From assembly GCF_018866305.1 (NCBI RefSeq), contig NZ_CP076456.1, positions 1,798,001 through 1,862,000 on the forward strand: DNA of 64,000 nt. The letters are read 5' to 3'. Made by a program: the position numbers and the translations under genes. Below the pieces are notes generated by a model. That model did not search any database. It was not told the DNA's origin and saw only the letters and a program-made list of their open reading frames with translations. Below are positions 48,379-56,512 of the stretch, one piece after another. Origin of the DNA: Arthrobacter sunyaminii. Lineage in GTDB: Bacteria; Actinomycetota; Actinomycetes; Actinomycetales; Micrococcaceae. Positions within the stretch are counted from its first letter, which is position 1; each line of letters starts with the position of its first letter.

Positions 48379-50030
48379 TGGGGATCCACCGCCGTGACGT
48401 CGTAGAGGTAGGGGAGGGAAAGGCTGGGTTCAAGGGTGAGGTTTGTCCAGCGGTCGCTGCGCAGGGCCACCTGGCTGGCCTGGTTGTAAAGCGGCAGCTG
48501 CAGGGCGTGGTCGCTGACGATCTGCTGGGCCTGGTGGTAAAGGTCCTTCCGGACGGCAGCATCGTCGGTGGCAAGTGCCGCGTTCAGGATCGAGTCCAGC
48601 CCGGGATTGCGAAAGCCCGATCCGTTGGCTACAAAGCCGGCAGACTCGGTGTATTCCGAGGAGAAGACAATGCGGAGCACATCGGCGGTGTTGGTGTTCC
48701 AGTAATCGGCGCGAAGGTCGTATTCGAAGGTGTTGCCCAGTTCGCTCACGGTTGCTGCGTCGCCGTTCTCGATCAGCACCTCGAAGCCGGCCTGCTTCGC
48801 TGTCGCCTGGATTTGAGTGACCAGCGCCTGGTGCGCAGCGGGCCAGGCTCCGGGGGTGTACGGGAAATGAACTCTCAGGCGCTCGCCGTCTTTCACCCGG
48901 TACCCTTCGGCGTCGTGCTCCGTCCAGCCGGCATCGTCGAGCAGGCGCGCTGCTTCGGCGGGGTCCGGGTCATAGACGTGCTCAAAATCGGGGGAGTAGA
49001 AGCCGGTGGTGGAGCTGAGCGGCCCGCCGGCCCGGGTGACGGTGCCGAAGTAGACGCTGTTGATGCCAGCGTCCACGTAAGCGCTGTGCAGGAAAGCCTT
49101 GCGGACGTTGAGATCGTCAAACGGCGCACGGGTGGTGTTGAGGATGAGGTTGGTAGGGTTTCCGGGCCGGTCACGCAGGGTCAGCTCCACGTTTCCGTCC
49201 GCTTCCGCCTCGGCAAAGTGGACCGAGGGCATGAGGTCCAGGGCGTCCGCCTGGCCTGCCCGCAGCAGGCCGTACCTGGTGGAGTCTTCGGGAACAATGC
49301 GCCATTCGATCTTCTCAATGTGTGCCGGGCCGTCATGCTGCGCGTAGGGCGGAGCGGAGTTGTAGTCTTCGTTGCGGACCAGGGTGACCTTGGACTGCGG
49401 GACGTAGTCCAGGATCTTGTACGGTCCCGAGCCCACCGGCGAGTGGCAGTTTTCCACTTGCGGCCGCTTCAGGGCCGCGGGTGACTGGATGCCGAGGAAG
49501 GGCTGGGCGAGCACCTCAAGGAACGCCGCATACGGGCGGTTCAGGGTGACGACGGCGGTGGTCGGGTCCACTACCTGCGTGGACTCGTAGGGTTTGAGGT
49601 AACCGCCTGCGGTACCTGACTGGGTGTTTGGATCCACCATGTGGTCCAGGTTTGCCTTCACTGCTTCCGCGGTGAGTTTTGTCCCGTCGGTGAACCAGAC
49701 GTCGTCGCGCACTGTGAATGTGTAGGTGAGGCCGTCGCCGGACACTGACCATGCTGTGGCGAGCCACGGGTGGATGGTGCCGCCGCTGTCCTGTGAAACG
49801 AGGGAATCCAGGTAGTTCGCTGCGATGGATGCCTGCGGCATGTCGCCGTCCACGTGGGGATCCAGGCAGGAAATGTCCTTGCCGGTGGCAAAGACAAAGG
49901 TGTCGCTGCCGCTGGCTGCGGCCGGCCCGCCGCAACCGGAAACGGCAGTGGCGAGCATGGCCCCTGCCGTGAGGACGGCGAGGGTGCGGGGTATCTGGGG
50001 ATGGGGTTTGGGAGGTCTTGCTGGGCTCAC
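48375..50030 (-). CDS. Peptide/nickel-type ABC transporter substrate-binding lipoprotein
   Basis: 551-residue SBP_bac_5-family protein. The signal peptide ends in lipobox VSGC (Cys33). The mature part has the family stretches CLDPHVDGDMPQASIAANYLDSLV and TYTFTVRDDVWFTDGT. GTG 50030 is favoured over ATG 50048 because AGGAG lies 6 bases before it. It is the first gene of the operon, about 110 bases downstream of a putative SAM riboswitch. Family members bind peptides, nickel complexes, glutathione or other solutes; a sulfur-containing ligand is inferred from the riboswitch. Confidence 0.9.
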   Translation of the reverse strand: MSPARPPKPHPQIPRTLAVLTAGAMLATAVSGCGGPAAASGSDTFVFATGKDISCLDPHVDGDMPQASIAANYLDSLVSQDSGGTIHPWLATAWSVSGDGLTYTFTVRDDVWFTDGTKLTAEAVKANLDHMVDPNTQSGTAGGYLKPYESTQVVDPTTAVVTLNRPYAAFLEVLAQPFLGIQSPAALKRPQVENCHSPVGSGPYKILDYVPQSKVTLVRNEDYNSAPPYAQHDGPAHIEKIEWRIVPEDSTRYGLLRAGQADALDLMPSVHFAEAEADGNVELTLRDRPGNPTNLILNTTRAPFDDLNVRKAFLHSAYVDAGINSVYFGTVTRAGGPLSSTTGFYSPDFEHVYDPDPAEAARLLDDAGWTEHDAEGYRVKDGERLRVHFPYTPGAWPAAHQALVTQIQATAKQAGFEVLIENGDAATVSELGNTFEYDLRADYWNTNTADVLRIVFSSEYTESAGFVANGSGFRNPGLDSILNAALATDDAAVRKDLYHQAQQIVSDHALQLPLYNQASQVALRSDRWTNLTLEPSLSLPYLYDVTAVDPQ

Positions 50031-50080
50031 GTCAGGCTCCTGAATCATCGCCCGGCGGAGGGCGACGCAGGTTCGCCGGC

Positions 50081-50116
50081 GTCAGCTTCGCCGTGCCGGG
50101 GCAGGGCGAAGCTGAC
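50081..50116 (-). promoter_or_regulatory. Hairpin between riboswitch and lipoprotein start
   Basis: Perfect 12-bp inverted repeat (50081-50092 and 50105-50116) with a 12-base loop, placed after the aptamer on the reverse strand. It lacks a T tract. It may be the expression-platform hairpin. Confidence 0.5.
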
Positions 50117-50137
50117 CAACGAAAGCGCGCAGCTTCT

Positions 50138-50230
50138 CCATCGGTCCTGGCAGTAGCACCGTTCCCCGCTGCTGGGCGGGGAGGGTTGCTGCGGCGTCGT
50201 CGATCCAGGTCTCTCGGCCGCTCGGGATGG
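50138..50230 (-). promoter_or_regulatory. Putative S-box (SAM-I) riboswitch
   Basis: Read on the reverse strand, 93 bases fold as an S-box aptamer. P1 is CCATC with GATGG at the two ends. P2 is GCGGC with GCCGC, enclosing CGAGAGACCTGG (the GAG-GA-TGG kink-turn region). The core AGCAACC follows. P3 is TCCCCGC with GCGGGGA. Then comes GGTGCTACTGCC, matching the conserved GGTGCyAa..CC of P4. The P2 loop CCTGG can also pair with CCAGG downstream. Position upstream of a transporter operon fits. A covariance-model search was not possible here. Confidence 0.82.
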
Positions 50231-50390
50231 TTAAGGAAAAGCTAGCCCATGGATCACGGCCGGGCCAGCGATGACCGTTTTTGACCTCATGGGCGTCTCG
50301 GTGCGTCATCGGCGGTCACAGAGGTTCACGGCGGTGCCATCCGGACCCGGGACCGGGCGCCCGGCCAAGAGTGTGCGATGCGCCACGAAA

Positions 50391-50437
50391 TTAGTTGACT
50401 AAGGGCAATTACTTATATAGTTGATCTAAATCAACTA
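50391..50437. promoter_or_regulatory. Promoter and two palindromes for the DHA2-MarR operon
   Basis: TTGACT (50395-50400) and TATAGT (50416-50421, short 15-bp spacing) form a likely promoter. TTAGT-TG-ACTAA (50391-50402) covers the -35, and TAGTTGAT-CTAA-ATCAACTA (50418-50437, perfect 8-bp arms) covers the -10 to +1 region. Both share the TAGTTGA core, so the downstream MarR protein probably represses here. Confidence 0.7.
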
Positions 50438-50451
50438 CTAGCAGGAGCCCG

Positions 50452-52269
50452 ATGTCCCCCGCAGAACGTCCCCCCGAAAAAAAGTCCGAGAAGAAGGCCA
50501 AGGTGCCCAAGCGGACCGCCTCCCCGGACGGGACCATGACTCACAAGCAGGTGCTGGAATCCCTTTCCGGCCTGCTCCTTGGCATGTTTGTCTCGATTCT
50601 GGCGGGCACGGTGGTTTCCACCTCCCTGCCGCTGATCATCTCGGACCTTGACGGCAACCAGTCCGCCTACACCTGGGTGGTGACGGGAACACTGCTGGCC
50701 ACAACGGTGTCAACGCCGCTGTGGGGCAAGTTTGCTGACCTGTTCAACCGCAAGCTGCTGATCCAGCTCGCTCTTGGCATCTTTGTGCTCGGCTCGGCCC
50801 TGGCCGGCTTCTCGCAGGACACCAGCACACTGATTGTCTTCCGCGTGCTGCAGGGTCTGGGTGCCGGTGGTCTCGCCGCGCTGAGCCAGATCATCATGGC
50901 TGACATCATCAGCCCGCGCGACCGCGGGAAGTACGCCGGACTCTTTGGTGCCGTCATGGCGGTGGGCACAGTGGGCGGACCGCTGCTGGGCGGTGTTGTC
51001 ACCGACGCCTTCGGCTGGCGCTGGAACTTCTTCATTGCCCTGCCGGTGGCGGTGGCTGCCATCATCCTGCTGCAGATGACCCTGCACCTGCCCCAGCACG
51101 CCAAGCGCAAGGTCCACATCGACTACTTGGGTGCTGTCCTGATCGCCGGCGGCGTGTCGCTGCTGATGATCTGGGTGACCCTGGCGGGCAACCAGTTCGG
51201 CTGGGGCTCGCTGGCCTCCTTCCTGATGGTCGCCGGATCCGCCTTGCTGCTGATCGCTGCCGTGCTGGTGGAATTCAAGTCCCCGGAACCGATCATTCCG
51301 CTGTCCATGTTCAAGAACCGCACCTTCACCCTTGCCGTCGTGGCGAGCATTTCCGTGGGCGTGTCCATGTTCGGCACTTCTGTGTTCCTGGCGCAGTACA
51401 TGCAGCTGGCCCGCGGCGCTACCCCCACCGAGTCCGGCCTGCTGACCATCCCCATGATGGCCGGCCTGCTGGTCTCCTCCACGCTGTTCGGAACGATCAT
51501 CAGCCGCACCGGCAAGTGGAAGGCCGTGATGATTTCCGGCGGTGTGCTCACCGTGGTGGGTTCCATCCTGCTGAGCACGCTGGCCTATGACACCAACCTG
51601 GTGCTGGTCGGCATCTACATGGCCGTTCTGGGCGCAGGCCTGGGTATGCTGATGCAGAACCTGGTGCTCGTGGTCCAGAACTCCATTGAGGTGAAGAACC
51701 TCGGTGTGGCCACCAGTGCGGTGACCTTCTTCCGCAGCCTCGGCGGCACCGTGGGCGTTTCCGTGCTGGGCTCGGTGCTCGGGACCATCGTTGCCTCCGA
51801 AATCAAGGACGGCATCGGTGCGCTGGCGCCGGCTGACCAGGCTGCGGCCGCCGTGGCCCTGGGCAGCGGATCCATCCCCAAGGTCTCCGAACTTCCTGAT
51901 GCCATTGCCGTGCTGGTGGAAAGTGCGTACGGCGTCGGCGTCGGCTCGGTCTTCCTGTACAGCGTTCCGCTGGCTGTCATCACGCTGCTGGCTGTCATCT
52001 TCATTCCGAACGCCAAGCTTGGCCGCCAGAATGCCGTACAGCTGAAAAAGGCCGCCGCAACCGCTGATCCTGCGGCGACCGCCGGCATCGCCGGAGCTTC
52101 CGCCCCGGCGGAGACCCAGGCATCCGACACCGCTGCGGATTCAGCGGCCCGGAACGAGCGTCCCTCACCGGCCGAGCTTGCACTGGCCGACGTGGCGACG
52201 GGCGCCGTAGCCCTGGTGGATCCGGTCTCACCGGTGAGGACTGCCAACCCGGAGAGCCAGCCCAAGTGA
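50452..52269 (+). CDS. MFS drug exporter, DHA2 (EmrB/QacA) family
   Basis: 605-residue major facilitator with 14 predicted helices. DHA2 signatures are visible: STSLPLIISDLDG in helix 1, GKFADLFNRK in loop 2-3, and motif C GAVMAVGTVGGPLLGG in helix 5. It exports hydrophobic or cationic compounds by proton exchange. A Lys-rich N-terminal lead of about 25 residues and an Ala/Thr-rich C-terminal tail of about 90 residues lie outside the membrane core. AGGAG precedes the ATG by 6 bases. Its stop overlaps the MarR gene, its presumed regulator. Confidence 0.92.
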   Translation: MSPAERPPEKKSEKKAKVPKRTASPDGTMTHKQVLESLSGLLLGMFVSILAGTVVSTSLPLIISDLDGNQSAYTWVVTGTLLATTVSTPLWGKFADLFNRKLLIQLALGIFVLGSALAGFSQDTSTLIVFRVLQGLGAGGLAALSQIIMADIISPRDRGKYAGLFGAVMAVGTVGGPLLGGVVTDAFGWRWNFFIALPVAVAAIILLQMTLHLPQHAKRKVHIDYLGAVLIAGGVSLLMIWVTLAGNQFGWGSLASFLMVAGSALLLIAAVLVEFKSPEPIIPLSMFKNRTFTLAVVASISVGVSMFGTSVFLAQYMQLARGATPTESGLLTIPMMAGLLVSSTLFGTIISRTGKWKAVMISGGVLTVVGSILLSTLAYDTNLVLVGIYMAVLGAGLGMLMQNLVLVVQNSIEVKNLGVATSAVTFFRSLGGTVGVSVLGSVLGTIVASEIKDGIGALAPADQAAAAVALGSGSIPKVSELPDAIAVLVESAYGVGVGSVFLYSVPLAVITLLAVIFIPNAKLGRQNAVQLKKAAATADPAATAGIAGASAPAETQASDTAADSAARNERPSPAELALADVATGAVALVDPVSPVRTANPESQPK

Positions 52270-52727
52270 CACCGCAGGAGCTGGGCCGGACAAAGGCCCT
52301 GCACGAGGTTGAGGAAAATCTGCGTCTACTCACGGAAACCGTTCGCAGCCGCATGCGGGACGCAGCCAAGGGCATCGACCCGACCCTGCCCCTGTTTGGC
52401 CTCAAAATGCTGCAACTGCTCAAGCGCGAGGGCCCGCTGCATTCCGGAGCGGCGGCAGACCTGCTGATGGTGGACAAAAGCGTCATCAGCAGGCAGTCGC
52501 GACAGCTCGAGGAACTGGGACTGATTGAGGTGCAGGCCGACCCCCGGGACGGCCGCGCCCGCGTGCTGGTCCTGACACCGGCCGCAGAGGAACGGGTGGG
52601 CGCTGTCCAAACCGGCATTATGCTGGACAGCCACATCCTGGATGACTGGTCGGCGGAAGAGCTGCATGAATTTGCCGGCTATCTCTCCCGGCTTCGCAGC
52701 CCCAGTACGCTGGCAGACGCGAGCTGA
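52266..52727 (+). CDS. MarR-family regulator of the DHA2 exporter
   Basis: 153-residue winged-helix regulator: LHSGAAADLLMVDKSVISRQSRQLEELGLIEVQADPRDGR contains the recognition helix and wing, given here as landmarks VDKSVISR and DPRDGRA. The GTG start overlaps the exporter stop (GTGA), so regulator and pump are one operon. The palindromes at 50391-50437 are the likely binding sites; ligand-induced release would switch on export. A strong terminator follows. Confidence 0.91.
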   Translation: MTPQELGRTKALHEVEENLRLLTETVRSRMRDAAKGIDPTLPLFGLKMLQLLKREGPLHSGAAADLLMVDKSVISRQSRQLEELGLIEVQADPRDGRARVLVLTPAAEERVGAVQTGIMLDSHILDDWSAEELHEFAGYLSRLRSPSTLADAS

Positions 52728-52747
52728 GGCCAGGCCCTGCGGATAAA

Positions 52748-52793
52748 GACAGAACAAGCCGGACCCGACAGGGGTCCGGCTTGTTCTGTCTTA
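52748..52793 (+). terminator. Terminator of the DHA2-MarR operon
   Basis: Perfect 19-bp inverted repeat (52748-52766 and 52772-52790) with a 5-base loop, then TTA. It probably also serves the convergent small gene. Confidence 0.92.
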
Positions 52794-52828
52794 CCGGCAG
52801 GGACTGCTGCGCCGGGAGGGCGGCATTC

Positions 52829-53116
52829 CTATTCCGCGGGGCGCTCCGACCCGGTATGAGGCGCCTCGGGACCCCTGGCATTCTGGTTTCGCCTGCGGCT
52901 GCGGGACGACAGCATGGAGAAGGCGGTGCTCAGCACAAAGAACTCGCTGACGAAGCCCATGGGGCTGGCCGGCAGGGGAGCAAACTGATGGAACAGCACC
53001 AGCGCTGACACCATGAGGATGATCGGATGTGCCCGCAGGATCCATTCCGCGGGCACCTCACGGGGCCACGGAAAGAAACCTTCGTCGGCAGCTGTGTCGG
53101 CGCGGGATATCTTCAT
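52829..53116 (-). CDS. Small membrane protein of unknown function
   Basis: 95-residue protein with two short hydrophobic segments (about residues 26-43 and 52-68) and a basic, disordered tail. I recognise no family. ATG 53116 is chosen because CAAGAT (53123-53128 on the reverse strand) precedes it by six bases as a leaderless -10; the longer frame upstream runs through the divergent VOC gene. Both genes would then start from promoters within about 50 bases. Confidence 0.6.
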   Translation of the reverse strand: MKISRADTAADEGFFPWPREVPAEWILRAHPIILMVSALVLFHQFAPLPASPMGFVSEFFVLSTAFSMLSSRSRRRNQNARGPEAPHTGSERPAE

Positions 53117-53161
53117 GGCTCCATCTTGCCAGATACAGGCCGAGGGAATATGTTTCCAGCC

Positions 53162-53533
53162 ATGGCTATCGCACGCACTCCCACCACTGTCATTGACTGC
53201 CCTGATCCCGCGGCACTTGCGACCTTTTACGGTGCCCTGCTGGATTGGACGGTGAACCTGCATGAGGATGAATCCTACGACGGCTGGACTGACATTACCG
53301 ATGCCACCGGCCAGCGCTATTGCTTCCAGCAGGTGGAAAACTACACGGCGCCGGTCTGGCCGGAACAGGACATTCCGCAGCAGGTGCATATTGATGTGGA
53401 TGTTGATGACCTGGATGAAGCCGAGGCGGCGGTGCTGCAGCTCGGTGCCACTAAGCATCCGTACCAGCCGGGTACCACCTTTCGCGTTTTTCTGGATCCG
53501 GCCGGACACCCGTTCTGCCTCTGCCTGGCGTAG
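53162..53533 (+). CDS. VOC-family (glyoxalase-like) protein
   Basis: 123-residue protein with two beta-alpha-beta-beta-beta modules of the vicinal oxygen chelate fold (TVIDCPDPAALATFYGALLDW, then HIDVDVDDLDEAEAAVLQLG and FRVFLDPAGHPFCLC). Actinobacteria carry many such uncharacterised single-domain proteins (often labelled glyoxalase/bleomycin resistance). ATG 53162 follows TATGTT by 7 bases, a leaderless arrangement; ATG 53150 in the same frame is an alternative. Confidence 0.88.
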   Translation: MAIARTPTTVIDCPDPAALATFYGALLDWTVNLHEDESYDGWTDITDATGQRYCFQQVENYTAPVWPEQDIPQQVHIDVDVDDLDEAEAAVLQLGATKHPYQPGTTFRVFLDPAGHPFCLCLA

Positions 53534-53735
53534 CGGTAATTACCCCTGATGGTGCGGGCGGGCGTCCATTCATTGGCCTGTACCAATATGTGGAGTCAAA
53601 ACCCCTGAATATGGCCACAGACCCTGTTTATTCATCTGTTGGAAAGGATAATAGGAGCTAGTCGGTCGGCAGTTATACCAGCATTGGCACAGTTAGTGCC
53701 GCAGATGCCGGATAGCCGGGGCAGGGGGCGAAGAT

Positions 53736-54584
53736 ATGACCGCAGAATGGCTTGTCTTCATAACTAGTCTGGTCTCTTTGCTGGCATGGCCGGCAGCCGT
53801 CGTCGTGCTTCTGTTTCTCTACAAGAAGCCGGTTATCAGTCTTGTCCTTGCACTGTCAGAGCGGATAGCGGAGTTAAAGGAAGTGTCGTCGCCCCTGGGC
53901 GGGGTCAAGTTTTTCCGTGAGCAGGTGGAGGAAACCATCGTGACACTCACGGAAGGAGCAGCCGAGGCGTCTTCCGCCGAACGGAGTATCCGCGCATCCG
54001 CCTCAACGTCCACCGGCGGCTCCCGTGAGGAAACGCCAAAACTCGTCCGGAGGGCGGACCGAGATAACCCGGAGAGCCATGGTTCGGATATCCGGAGGGG
54101 ATTGGCTCACCGGAGCGATTCGGCAGCGAGTGGATTGGCCGACCGGCGTCCTATTGCATATGCCGAGATGGCCGCAAACTGGATTGACGCAATCGAGAGA
54201 ATGAAACAGGCAGACGCTAGTGTTGCCACGCTTCGGGCCGGAACCTCAAAGTGGGCAACGTGGGTCAATAGACTGCAGGACATTGCAGACCTTGTCTCCC
54301 CGGCAGCTGCGGTGAAAGAAGCTTATTCCGAGGTGGAATATGCCGCTCAGGGATGGGTGAAACTGAAAGAACCCGAGGCGTCGCTAAAGGGTCATGACCT
54401 TATCCGGGCACTGAGAAATTCCGACACCCCCAGATACATCGCTGACAGCGTCGATCAACTCCGGTTACTTCGGAACTTCCTGGCCCATAACGGTGAATTC
54501 ATCAGTCCATCAATGGACATCCGTGAATACGCCTCCATAGCGTGGACTCTCATTGAAGGATTCCAGTCCCTGCAGCAGGAATAG
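53736..54584 (+). CDS. Membrane-anchored protein with HEPN-like RNxxxH motif
   Basis: 282-residue protein of unknown family. One N-terminal transmembrane helix (about residues 5-30) is followed by a helical segment, a low-complexity Ser/Arg/Asp-rich linker (about 75-140) and a helical C-terminal domain. That domain contains RNFLAH (Arg246 to His251), matching the R-x4-H motif of HEPN RNases, followed by the aromatic-rich helix IREYASIAWTLIEGF. Codon use is less GC-rich than in the neighbours, which suggests acquisition. The 3' end overlaps the convergent ABC exporter gene by 35 bases. A DUF4145-like or Abi-type role is possible but unproven. Confidence 0.75.
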   Translation: MTAEWLVFITSLVSLLAWPAAVVVLLFLYKKPVISLVLALSERIAELKEVSSPLGGVKFFREQVEETIVTLTEGAAEASSAERSIRASASTSTGGSREETPKLVRRADRDNPESHGSDIRRGLAHRSDSAASGLADRRPIAYAEMAANWIDAIERMKQADASVATLRAGTSKWATWVNRLQDIADLVSPAAAVKEAYSEVEYAAQGWVKLKEPEASLKGHDLIRALRNSDTPRYIADSVDQLRLLRNFLAHNGEFISPSMDIREYASIAWTLIEGFQSLQQE

Positions 54585-56421
54585 AGGCGCTCCTGGCGGC
54601 CAGCCGGGCAAACGCGCCGCCCGCTTCCCGCAGACGGGCGGGAGTGCCGCGCTCGACGATCTCTCCGGCGTCGAGCACCACCACCTGGTCCGCGTTCTCG
54701 ACGGTGGACAGCCGGTGTGCGATGGTCAGCGTGGTCCGGCCGGCGGACAGCCGCTCCAGGGCGGCCTGGACCTGCGCCTCGGTGGTGTTGTCCAGTGCCG
54801 AGGTGGCCTCGTCCAGCACCAGTACCGGCGGGTTGCGCAGGATGGTGCGGGCAATGGCCAGGCGCTGCTGCTCGCCACCGGAGAAACGGTGTCCGCGTGC
54901 GCCCACCAAGGTGTCCAGCCCTTGGGGCAGGGCGCCGATGGAGTCTGCGATCCGGGCCGCCGCCAGTGCCTGCCACAGCTGCTCATCCGTGGCTTCCGGA
55001 GCGGCCAGCAGGAGGTTTTCACGGACGGAGGCATGAATCAGGTAGGTGTCCTGTGACACTACGCCGACAATTCTGGCCAGATCCTCCGGCGCAATCTCCC
55101 GCAGGTCCACTCCGTCGATCGTGACGCGGCCGCTACTGACATCGTTGAGCCGCGGCAGCAGCGACGCCAGGGTGCTCTTGCCGGAACCGGTTGCCCCCAC
55201 GACGGCGGTGGCGGTACCCGGGGACAGTGTCAGGTCGATGCCGTGCAGAACGTCCGGACCGCCGTCGTACGCGAACCGCACACCCTCGAACCGGACTTCG
55301 CCGCGCACCGTGGCCGGGTCCAGCCGGACGGGATGTTCCGGCGCCTTGATGGCCGGAACCAGATCAAGGTATTCGAAGATCCGGGAAAAGAACGCCAGTG
55401 CGGTAACCCACTGCACGCCGATGTTCAGCAGGCCCATTACCGGCCGGAAGATGGTCCCCTGCAGGGCGGTGAAGGCAACCAGGGTGCCAATGGTCATGCC
55501 GCCGCTCGTGGCAGGGAAACCTGCGGCGAGATAGATGACGGCGGGAATGGCTGCGAAGACAATCTGCATGGTGGCCATCCGCCAGCGTCCGGCGAGCTGG
55601 CTGCGCAGCTCCAACCCCACGAGTTTCTCCGAGCGGGCGGTGAAGCGGCTGGCGTCGCGGGGAATGGTGCCCAGGGTTTTAGCCAGGCGCACGCCGGAAA
55701 CGGACAGGCCCTCCTCCACCTGGGTGTGCAGGGCGGCGAGTTCGCGCTGGCGCTCGTCGGTGACCTCGCGGCGGATTTTGGCGACGCGGCGGGACAGCCA
55801 GATGGCCGGCGGCAGTACGATCAGCGAGATCAGGCTCAGCCCGGGGGAGAGGGCCACCATCGCCACCGCGGTGGCAACCGCCGTCGTGAGGTTGGAGGCA
55901 ACACCGGTGGCGGTGGTGGTGACGACTGACTGCATGCCGGAGATGTCGTGCGTGAGGCGGGACTGGACTTCGCCGCCCCGGGTCCGGGTGAAGAAGCCCA
56001 GCGACTGGGACTGCAGGTGGGTGAAGAGGTTCACGCGCAGGGTGTGCATGACACGCTGGCCCATGGCCGTGGCCAGCCAGGTCTGCACCACACCGATCGC
56101 CGACGTGACGGCGGCAACTCCCACCATGGCAGCGGTGAGGAAGGCCAGGAGGCGGACGTTGCCGTTGGGCAGGGCATCGTCGATCACAGCGCGCACTAGA
56201 AACGGCTGCGCGAGCCCCACCACTGAAGCTGCGGTGATGAGCAGGACGACGACGGCGATGGTTCCCTTGTGCGGTGCGAACAGCGCCGCGATGCGGGAGA
56301 GTGAAACGGGATGCTGCTTGAGCTGTTTTTTGTCCGCCGGGTTGAGTTTCGCGGGTCCGCGGCCTCCGCGGCCGCCACCTCCGCCGTCGACGCCGGGGCT
56401 CTCGATTCCTGATATAGCCAA
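54550..56421 (-). CDS. ABC exporter, fused permease-ATPase
   Basis: 623-residue half-transporter. A Gly-rich N-terminus leads into a six-helix exporter membrane domain, then an ATPase domain with Walker A GATGSGKST, signature FSGGEQQR, Walker B VLVLDEATSALD and switch His in IAHRLSTV. It should homodimerise and export lipids, drugs or peptides. The divergent MarR gene 91 bases away is the likely regulator, and GGTTACC repeats lie between them. Confidence 0.93.
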   Translation of the reverse strand: MAISGIESPGVDGGGGGRGGRGPAKLNPADKKQLKQHPVSLSRIAALFAPHKGTIAVVVLLITAASVVGLAQPFLVRAVIDDALPNGNVRLLAFLTAAMVGVAAVTSAIGVVQTWLATAMGQRVMHTLRVNLFTHLQSQSLGFFTRTRGGEVQSRLTHDISGMQSVVTTTATGVASNLTTAVATAVAMVALSPGLSLISLIVLPPAIWLSRRVAKIRREVTDERQRELAALHTQVEEGLSVSGVRLAKTLGTIPRDASRFTARSEKLVGLELRSQLAGRWRMATMQIVFAAIPAVIYLAAGFPATSGGMTIGTLVAFTALQGTIFRPVMGLLNIGVQWVTALAFFSRIFEYLDLVPAIKAPEHPVRLDPATVRGEVRFEGVRFAYDGGPDVLHGIDLTLSPGTATAVVGATGSGKSTLASLLPRLNDVSSGRVTIDGVDLREIAPEDLARIVGVVSQDTYLIHASVRENLLLAAPEATDEQLWQALAAARIADSIGALPQGLDTLVGARGHRFSGGEQQRLAIARTILRNPPVLVLDEATSALDNTTEAQVQAALERLSAGRTTLTIAHRLSTVENADQVVVLDAGEIVERGTPARLREAGGAFARLAARSASIPAAGTGILQ

Positions 56422-56467
56422 AGGTCCTCCTGATGCTGCCGGTGTTGTACTCGGCAGCTAATACAGA

Positions 56468-56490
56468 GGTTACCTCACTATGTGGTTACC
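56468..56490. repeat. Two GGTTACC repeats between exporter and MarR genes
   Basis: GGTTACC at 56468-56474 and 56484-56490, 16 bp apart, just upstream of the MarR -10. The intervening CCTCACTATGTGG is an imperfect inverted repeat. Possible MarR operator. Confidence 0.4.
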
Positions 56491-56500
56491 GCGAAATGGG

Positions 56501-56506
56501 TAGACT
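56501..56506 (+). promoter_or_regulatory. -10 element of leaderless MarR promoter
   Basis: TAGACT, six bases, then ATG at 56513; no ribosome binding site is present. Confidence 0.6.
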
Positions 56507-56512
56507 GGGTTC

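Noticed and set aside
48375..50230. SAM-IV or cobalamin/nickel riboswitch as alternatives upstream of the peptide-type transporter
   Set aside because: The helix order and the AGCAACC and GGTGCTACTGCC cores fit SAM-I; the GCCCCGG elements of SAM-IV and any B12 box are absent.
52829..53509. 226-codon reverse version of the small membrane gene
   Set aside because: The first 131 codons are antisense to the VOC gene; the shorter start at 53116 has a leaderless-type -10.
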